In this document: positions 58,967 through 64,000 of the stretch, in pieces | Position numbering within the stretch: the stretch's first letter is position 1 | Layout of the letters: each line of letters starts with the position of its first letter | Assembly (NCBI GenBank): GCA_022495995.1 | Contig: JAFEMH010000739.1 | Coordinates: 558,001-622,000 of the forward strand | Source of the DNA: Adenophora triphylla var. japonica | Lineage: Eukaryota > Streptophyta > Magnoliopsida > Asterales > Campanulaceae | DNA length: 64,000 nt | Direction of reading: 5' to 3' | Position numbers and translations under genes: made by a program | Notes under the pieces: generated by a model | Database searches by the model: none | Seen by the model: the letters and a program-made list of their open reading frames with translations, nothing else | What the model was told of the DNA's origin: nothing

Positions 58967-59092
58967 AGTTCCAAAGCTAGCGTAAGTATATATGCATTAG
59001 CAGTTTATCTGATCGCTTCTTTACTTCCACTCGATACTTCATGTAGTTCTTGCTTTATTATTCTCTCAGAATCATATCCCTGTGAGCATCCC
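58967..59092 (+). other. 3' UTR of gene B up to the LTR insertion
   Basis: The TGA at 58964 is followed by AT-rich DNA. The retrotransposon at 59093 starts 126 bp later; ATCCC at 59088-59092 is the left target copy. The original 3' flank resumes at 60971. Confidence 0.5.
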
Positions 59093-59535
59093 TGATAGAG
59101 ACGGAAGGTTATATGAGAATTAAAGAAGTGACTGAACGGAATTGAGAATACAAGACGGGATTTAAACCCTCAGTAATTGCTCACAGCAATTCAATTTTCA
59201 TAATTCAAAATCACAAGTCTGCCCAATACAAAAGCCCTAACACTGTTTAAATACTAATCCTAAGAATATTCTAGAGCCCTAACAAACCCTAAAATGCATT
59301 AGAATGACAAAAGACCAAAACACCCTAACTTAATATTAAAATAAAACATTAAAACCCTAAATAATCAAAGCCCAAACCAAACCAACGCTGAAGCCCGAAG
59401 CCTGATGCGTTGCTGAAGTCCTCGCCTGGGATCCCTTGAGGCGCCCGCCCCCAGCTTCCGAGACCGCGCCTCTTCTGTTCTGCCATCGTGCTTCCCTGTC
59501 ATGCCATTGCTTCCTTCTGCCTCATACCTGCATCA
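59093..59535 (-). repeat. Left (3') LTR of the short element
   Basis: TGATAGAGACGG ... CTGCATCA on the + strand. Lacks about 20 bp (GGCCACCAGGCGCCCGCCT) present in the other LTR. Confidence 0.9.
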
Positions 59536-60068
59536 TCTCTCCCCTTCTTAGAAAAATTCGACCTCGAATTTTGAGTGTCGTACCGGGAAAGACTGTTCGC
59601 AATTTATCTTTGAATCGACGACGAACTATATACTTCCTTCCCTTCAACCCAACATCCATCCAATCACACCATTGGAACGATAAAACCTGTGGATTCTGAT
59701 ACCCAAAATTATGAAAGAACCTTGAAGGCGAAAGATGTGTTGTATAACGATCAAATGGATCTTCCTACGGAGGAAAAAAATTGGTTTCAAAATTCCACAC
59801 CAAATCAACATGTGGACCAAACATCAGCTTTTTTTATGCAGAAACTCCCCCGTCAATGAGGCGCTCGCCTGGCTTCCAATGAGGCGATCGCCTCGCCTCC
59901 AGACGCTCGGCCGTGATTTCCTTCGGGTGAGGCGCTCCCATGTTGTTCACTGCTTTGGGTATTTCTCCCGGGCTGACTTCCGTCCTCTCAGGACGCAGCC
60001 TCCTTGGGTGTTCCGTCTTGTCAATTACGAGAGTTGTCACAACATGACAAATCTCGCAATCACACTTA

Positions 60069-60488
60069 TCAAACACAAAACTTTTCAGGCTGTGACTTAC
60101 CTTCTAACTCTGGAATCTCGGTCTTCATGTCGCCGAAAACCCTAGAAGGATATGTCCACTTCCTGTCACCAAGTTCGTGATCCCTAGCGGAGGGATTGGT
60201 CACCGCTACACCCTCTTCATCAGACGATATGTCTGAATCAGAGTCCTCCAACCGCACTAGCTGTCGTTGGATTCGTCGACCCTCCACCCGATCAAAGTAT
60301 CGTTGGAGTTCTCGAATCTCGGAACGCAACAAACGAAGTTTGAGATCTTGAATATTTCTTCGCACTTCGTCCTTCTCGATTTCATATAGTTCACGTTCGT
60401 GATGGGGGTCGTATTCCTGGGGATCCGCTTCACGAACCCTACTACGAACACCATGAACACCACGACCACGCCCTCGTTCAGCCATCAA
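60069..60488 (-). pseudogene. Gag N-terminus of the short element
   Basis: MMAERGRGRGVHGVRSRV starts just inside the 5' LTR, as Gypsy gags often do. It then has a charged helical segment (RNIQDLKLRLLRSEIRELQR) and an acidic stretch (SDSDISSDEE). It ends at a stop after 139 codons with no capsid or nucleocapsid domain, so it is a remnant, though the short frame itself is open. Confidence 0.6.
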
Positions 60489-60512
60489 TTCGACCAGGAA
60501 ACTGATACCAAT

Positions 60513-60965
60513 TGATAGAGACGGAAGGTTATATGAGAATTAAAGAAGTGACTGAACGGAATTGAGAATACAAGACGGGATTTAAACCCTCAGTAATTGC
60601 TCACAGCAATTCAATTTTCATAATTCAAAATCACAAGTCTGGCCAATACAAAAGCCCTAACACTGTTTAAATACTAATCCTAAGAATATTCTAGAGCCCT
60701 AACAAACCCTAAAATGCATTAGAATGACAAAAGACCGAAACACCCTAACTTAATATTAAAATAAAACATTAAAATAAAACATTAAAACCCTAAATAATCA
60801 AAGCCCAAACCAAACCAACGCTGAAGCCCGAAGTCTACTGCGTTGCTGAAGTCCTCGCCTGGCCACCAGGCGCCCGCCTGGGATCCCTTGAGGCGCCCGC
60901 CCCACTTCCAGAGACTGCCTCCTCTGTTTCTGCCATTGCTTCCTTCTGCCTCGTACCTGCATCAA
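60513..60965 (-). repeat. Right (5') LTR of the short element
   Basis: Nearly identical to 59093-59535 apart from a ~20-bp indel and a small AAATAAAACATT-type duplication. Confidence 0.9.
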
Positions 60966-60970
60966 TCCCC

Positions 60971-62480
60971 TTTTAAGTTTCTTGGTTGAATATGATGGCT
61001 CACCTTTTTTCTTTATTTTCTTCATTTTTTCTTTTTGTTTGTGGGTGGGATGAGGTGGGGGGGGGTGTGTGTGTGCACGTGTGCTAAACTCTTCACAGTG
61101 TGTGCTAAACTTTTCTCACTAATTCAAAGTTGCGAAGAATATAGGAGTATAAAAGAATTGCAAAGAAATAAAAATTCATCACCATCTATCATTCGACATG
61201 TCCAGTTCATGGAACATAGGTCCAAAAGCTGGTTAGAAGAACTGGAGTCAGGCGTATGATGTTTGAGATGATACTCGACCTTTGTAAAAGTCAAAGGTTT
61301 TAAACTTATATCTATATGGATTTAAGGCTAAGATATGTAGATTATTTATCAATATGGTTATAAAGTTTTCTTATGATACTACTGTTTCACATTCAAGTGA
61401 AGATAAAGGATTCACGTGGCCAACTCTGAGTGACTCTGACAAGCACTAAGGCCGTTTGAGTCGCATGCCCATGCAGTTACTTTTTTCCTTGTTACAAGCT
61501 CGAAATGCAGCTCTGGCCCATTCAATAAATATCCTTCATGGGGAAGAAAATGTATGCCAGTATATGTTAACTTGGAATTAATCCCATTGGCCTCTCATCA
61601 TATGCTAATATCAAAACGTTGCATAGCTAAACAACGTAACATAAAAAGTAGGATCTTGAAACTAGTCTAAATATGATAGAGAAAATGTTGTTCCAGAAAG
61701 AAGATGGGAAGCTTTCACCAAGGGAAAATCGTTACTACCATTTTAATAATACTTGGGAACTAGATTAGTTTAGATTTGAACGGAGGAGCTGTGGTGAATT
61801 TATACTTAATGGCCTAAGAACCATTTGGGGGACCTTCCATATTTTTCAAATATGCAATTTAATAATGGTGGGTTTTCAAGCTGGCTGATTGCATGGAGTT
61901 ATATGACCTTCTGTCCTTTTTAAACATCTGAACTCGGAGTTGGTTTTGTAAGTTGTTTGATTGCAACAAGATTGTATAGACTCCATGCTCAAAACTCCCA
62001 TTGAATTCAAGTCGACAATGAATAATATTGATGCCGAAATTGAAAATTGGATGATGGATCAAGGTAGTTTATCCTTTTCTGTGTGGTTTGAATCTGAAAC
62101 TTTATGGAGATTATTTTTGTCGTGTCGACAAGAGTTTCTAATGACGATTACTTGGTATACAGGGGGTTCCAGTTGCTGGAAATTACGAGGCTGCTCCCTT
62201 TTGCTTACTTTGGTGTTTTCAGCCCTTCTTTTTGATTTACAGCTGCTGTACATGAAAAGAGAGAATACTTTTTTGGTGATGGAATTACATTTCGGACGTT
62301 TGGTTAATCAGCTTTTCCTTTCCGTTGTACAGCAAATGTAAAGATTTTAACATAGACCTCGTTTCGTTCGTTGTCTCGAAGATACCTGTTTTGATGTTGT
62401 GAACAATGGTTCCTGCAAATGGTATATGAAGAACATGTTACTCCTTTTTTGCTGTAGCAGGAGATGACTTTAGCAATATA
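60971..62480. other. Flank of gene B, no certain gene
   Basis: A GGGGGGGTGTGTGTGTG run lies at 61060. From 61940 a possible exon pair can be drawn: 61940-62063 joined to 62163-62275 at GATCAAG/GTAG and GTATACAG/GGG. It would encode NNIDAEIENWMMDQ then GVPVAGNYEAAPF and a stop. I do not recognise the family. It may be the end of a gene whose 5' part was lost. Confidence 0.3.
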
Positions 62481-62713
62481 CTCCCTCCGTCCCAAAATGT
62501 TTGTTCAATTTGACTTTTTTGTTGAACTTTGACCACAAATATATGACAATTTAATTATGTTCATGAAATTCTAAAAATTCTTATTGATTCACCATTAATA
62601 ATATTATCAACAACAACTTTTAAAATTTCATGAACATGATTAATCTCTCATAAATTTGTGGTCAAAGTTCAACAAAAAAGTCAAATGGGACAAATATTTT
62701 GGGACGGAGGGAG
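62481..62713. mobile_element. Stowaway-type MITE, near-palindromic
   Basis: CTCCCTCCGTCCCAAAATG and inverse TTTTGGGACGGAGGGAG with flanking TA. It pairs along most of its 233 bp. Confidence 0.88.
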
Positions 62714-62811
62714 TATATTTCTGTTTTGATGTTGTTTTCTGATGACGCCACAGCTTTTCGGGGTCAGGAACGGTTCAAGGATATCTGGCTAGGATATATT
62801 TGGTGGTTTTG

Positions 62812-63573
62812 TGTACCTAGATCACAACACAAACAAGCACCGTTAAGGTCAAAGTTGGATGTTACTCCAACTCGGGCCCTCGGGTGTGAGTAAGAATGCG
62901 AGTAATAAGGCTTTGAATACCTTTGGAGTGTGTGTGTTTAGGTTTAGAGAGTAAAAGAGCTTACTCAATTGTATATGGAACTTACCTTGCCCCGAGGGGT
63001 AAAGGCCTTCTATTTATAGGCAATGCCATGGTGCTTGTTGAGGTAAGCAATGAGATCGGCCCTAGGGGGCACTTTGGTATTTGACCGGCTACACGTGTCC
63101 GCGGCTAATTGGTCTGTCGGGGAGGGAACATTGGTATCCGGGGGACATGGTGAAAGGGACATGAGCCGTGTAGCCAGAAGCTTATTGCATTAAATGGAAT
63201 AGTAGGCGCCGGGTGAGCCACATTGAATGCGTGATGGGGGAGCCGGCAAGTGGCTGTCGAGCCGGTAAGCTAACTTGCTCGGTAAGGCTTGACATTAGCT
63301 TAGGAAGCGGCATGTGCCCGCGGTCGACGTTGTGCCCGCGGTCAAAGATATATGACGCGAGCACGGTTGATGCGGGCATGACTCATGCGGGCACGAATCC
63401 AGCGACGGGGTTCCCGAGGGTCCTCGACGGGGACGAGCAGGAGGGACACGGTGCTTGACCGCAAGGGCCTATTTGTCCGCGGTCTTCCCTCCGGCCCGGT
63501 CTAGGAAGCTGCTACGTCGGCTGGTTCCTTGGACTAGGCCGAGCGCGGGCCCGGTCCGGTGGATCCGGGCTCA
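62812..63573 (-). repeat. LTR of a third Tat-type element (Tat-3)
   Basis: It starts TGTACCTAGATCAC and ends GGATCCGGGCTCA on the + strand (762 bp, close to the Tat-1 LTR). It contains a complement TATA box (TATTTATA, 63011-63018). It is followed by GATGGCCCCTAGCTCC, a polypurine-tract-like complement. The left boundary and target site are inferred; only one LTR is in the window. Confidence 0.55.
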
Positions 63574-64000
63574 TCGATGGCCCCTAGCTCCAAGTGTGAT
63601 TATTTATGGTGCAGTGAGGAGCTCTAGAAGCTCGGTCTGCCTCGGTGCTCCTCGCGCGAGCACCGGTGTTAGCGTTTTCCTTGCTTGTTGCTTGGCCCCA
63701 TGGGCGGAACGTTCGGGAGGCACCGGTGAGTGACACGTAGTCCACTTGCATGGCGTGCCTCCCGGTTAACAGTGGGCCCCTTGGCGAGATGAAAAGACGG
63801 GTTAGTGGTACGTCGAGTACGTGTCGGCCATCGAGGGGGTAATAAATGCAAAGGTATTTAATTTTTCGAATTTTCAAACGTTGGAAACGGTTCATGGTCC
63901 GAGGTTGGATTTGTGGGCTAATTAATACGGGTTAACGGGTTAACCCGTATAGGTAGGCCTTATAAATACCAAACCACTTAAACCTCGAAACCCTTTTTAC
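63574..64000 (-). mobile_element. 3' internal part of Tat-3, cut by the window end
   Basis: This corresponds to the LTR-proximal region of Tat-1 and Tat-2. It runs from the polypurine tract through a non-coding GC-richer stretch to a TATA box (TATAAATA, 63961-63968) that would drive the extra ORF on the + strand beyond the window. No coding frame is reached. Confidence 0.5.

Larger units (their letters stand above)
59093..60965 (-). mobile_element. Short, internally deleted LTR retrotransposon
   Basis: LTRs 59093-59535 and 60513-60965 (443 and 453 bp) enclose only 977 bp. The target duplication ATCCC (59088-59092, 60966-60970) is perfect. Orientation is minus: the primer site (complement of CTGATACCA, 60502-60510) adjoins the right LTR, and the polypurine tract (complement of TCTCTCCCCTTCTT, 59536-59549) adjoins the left one. 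The AATTCGAGGTCGAA word before the tract is common in plant Gypsy elements. Few LTR differences indicate a recent insertion. It must use enzymes from elsewhere. Confidence 0.9.

Noticed and set aside
62699..63733. Several 60-100 codon frames in a GC-richer region
   Set aside because: They fall in an LTR-like region with a TATA box and polypurine tract. No domain was found.

Overview
The window is nuclear DNA from a flowering plant. It has F-box/FBD/LRR genes with GT-AG introns, Ty3/Gypsy (Tat-type) and Ty1/Copia retrotransposons, Helitrons, many Stowaway-type MITEs ending in CTCCCTCCGTCCC, and very AT-rich spacers. The style fits a eudicot. I cannot fix the family from sequence alone.

Layout. 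(1) 1-2200: AT-rich flank with a Tourist/Harbinger-type MITE that carries a C-rich minisatellite. (2) 2230-6200: F-box gene A, three coding exons, open throughout (448 aa). (3) 6458-18524: complete but decayed Tat-lineage Gypsy element on the + strand. It has gag-PR-RT-RNaseH-aRNaseH-INT and a separate intron-containing ORF on the opposite strand between INT and the 3' LTR. (4) 18812-23062: truncated Copia element on the minus strand, three Stowaway MITEs and a small TIR element. (5) 23152-27625: Helitron-like element. (6) 27859-41201: Stowaway MITEs, one of them split by a second Tat element (28694-40951, minus strand) of the same family as the first. (7) 42144-55223: dense array of Helitron pieces, almost all on the minus strand. 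It includes a zero-gap head-to-tail junction and three copies of a GGCCAAGG-rich module carrying snRNA-type promoter signals. (8) 56965-58966: F-box gene B (462 aa), same exon plan as gene A. (9) 59093-60965: short, recent, internally deleted LTR retrotransposon just downstream of gene B. (10) 62812-64000: LTR and start of a third Tat-type element, cut by the window end.

Only the two F-box genes look like intact host genes. Both should encode substrate receptors of SCF ubiquitin ligases. They are probably old duplicates now about 50 kb apart, with the space between them filled by nested transposons.

The observations most worth following are: the divergent USE/TATA (U-snRNA-like) promoter modules; the spliced antisense gene with its own TATA box conserved in the Tat elements; the Helitron head-to-tail junction; and an 84-bp piece of Tat sequence inserted in the Copia gag between 25-bp direct repeats. 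All splice sites, repeat boundaries and identities were read by eye.
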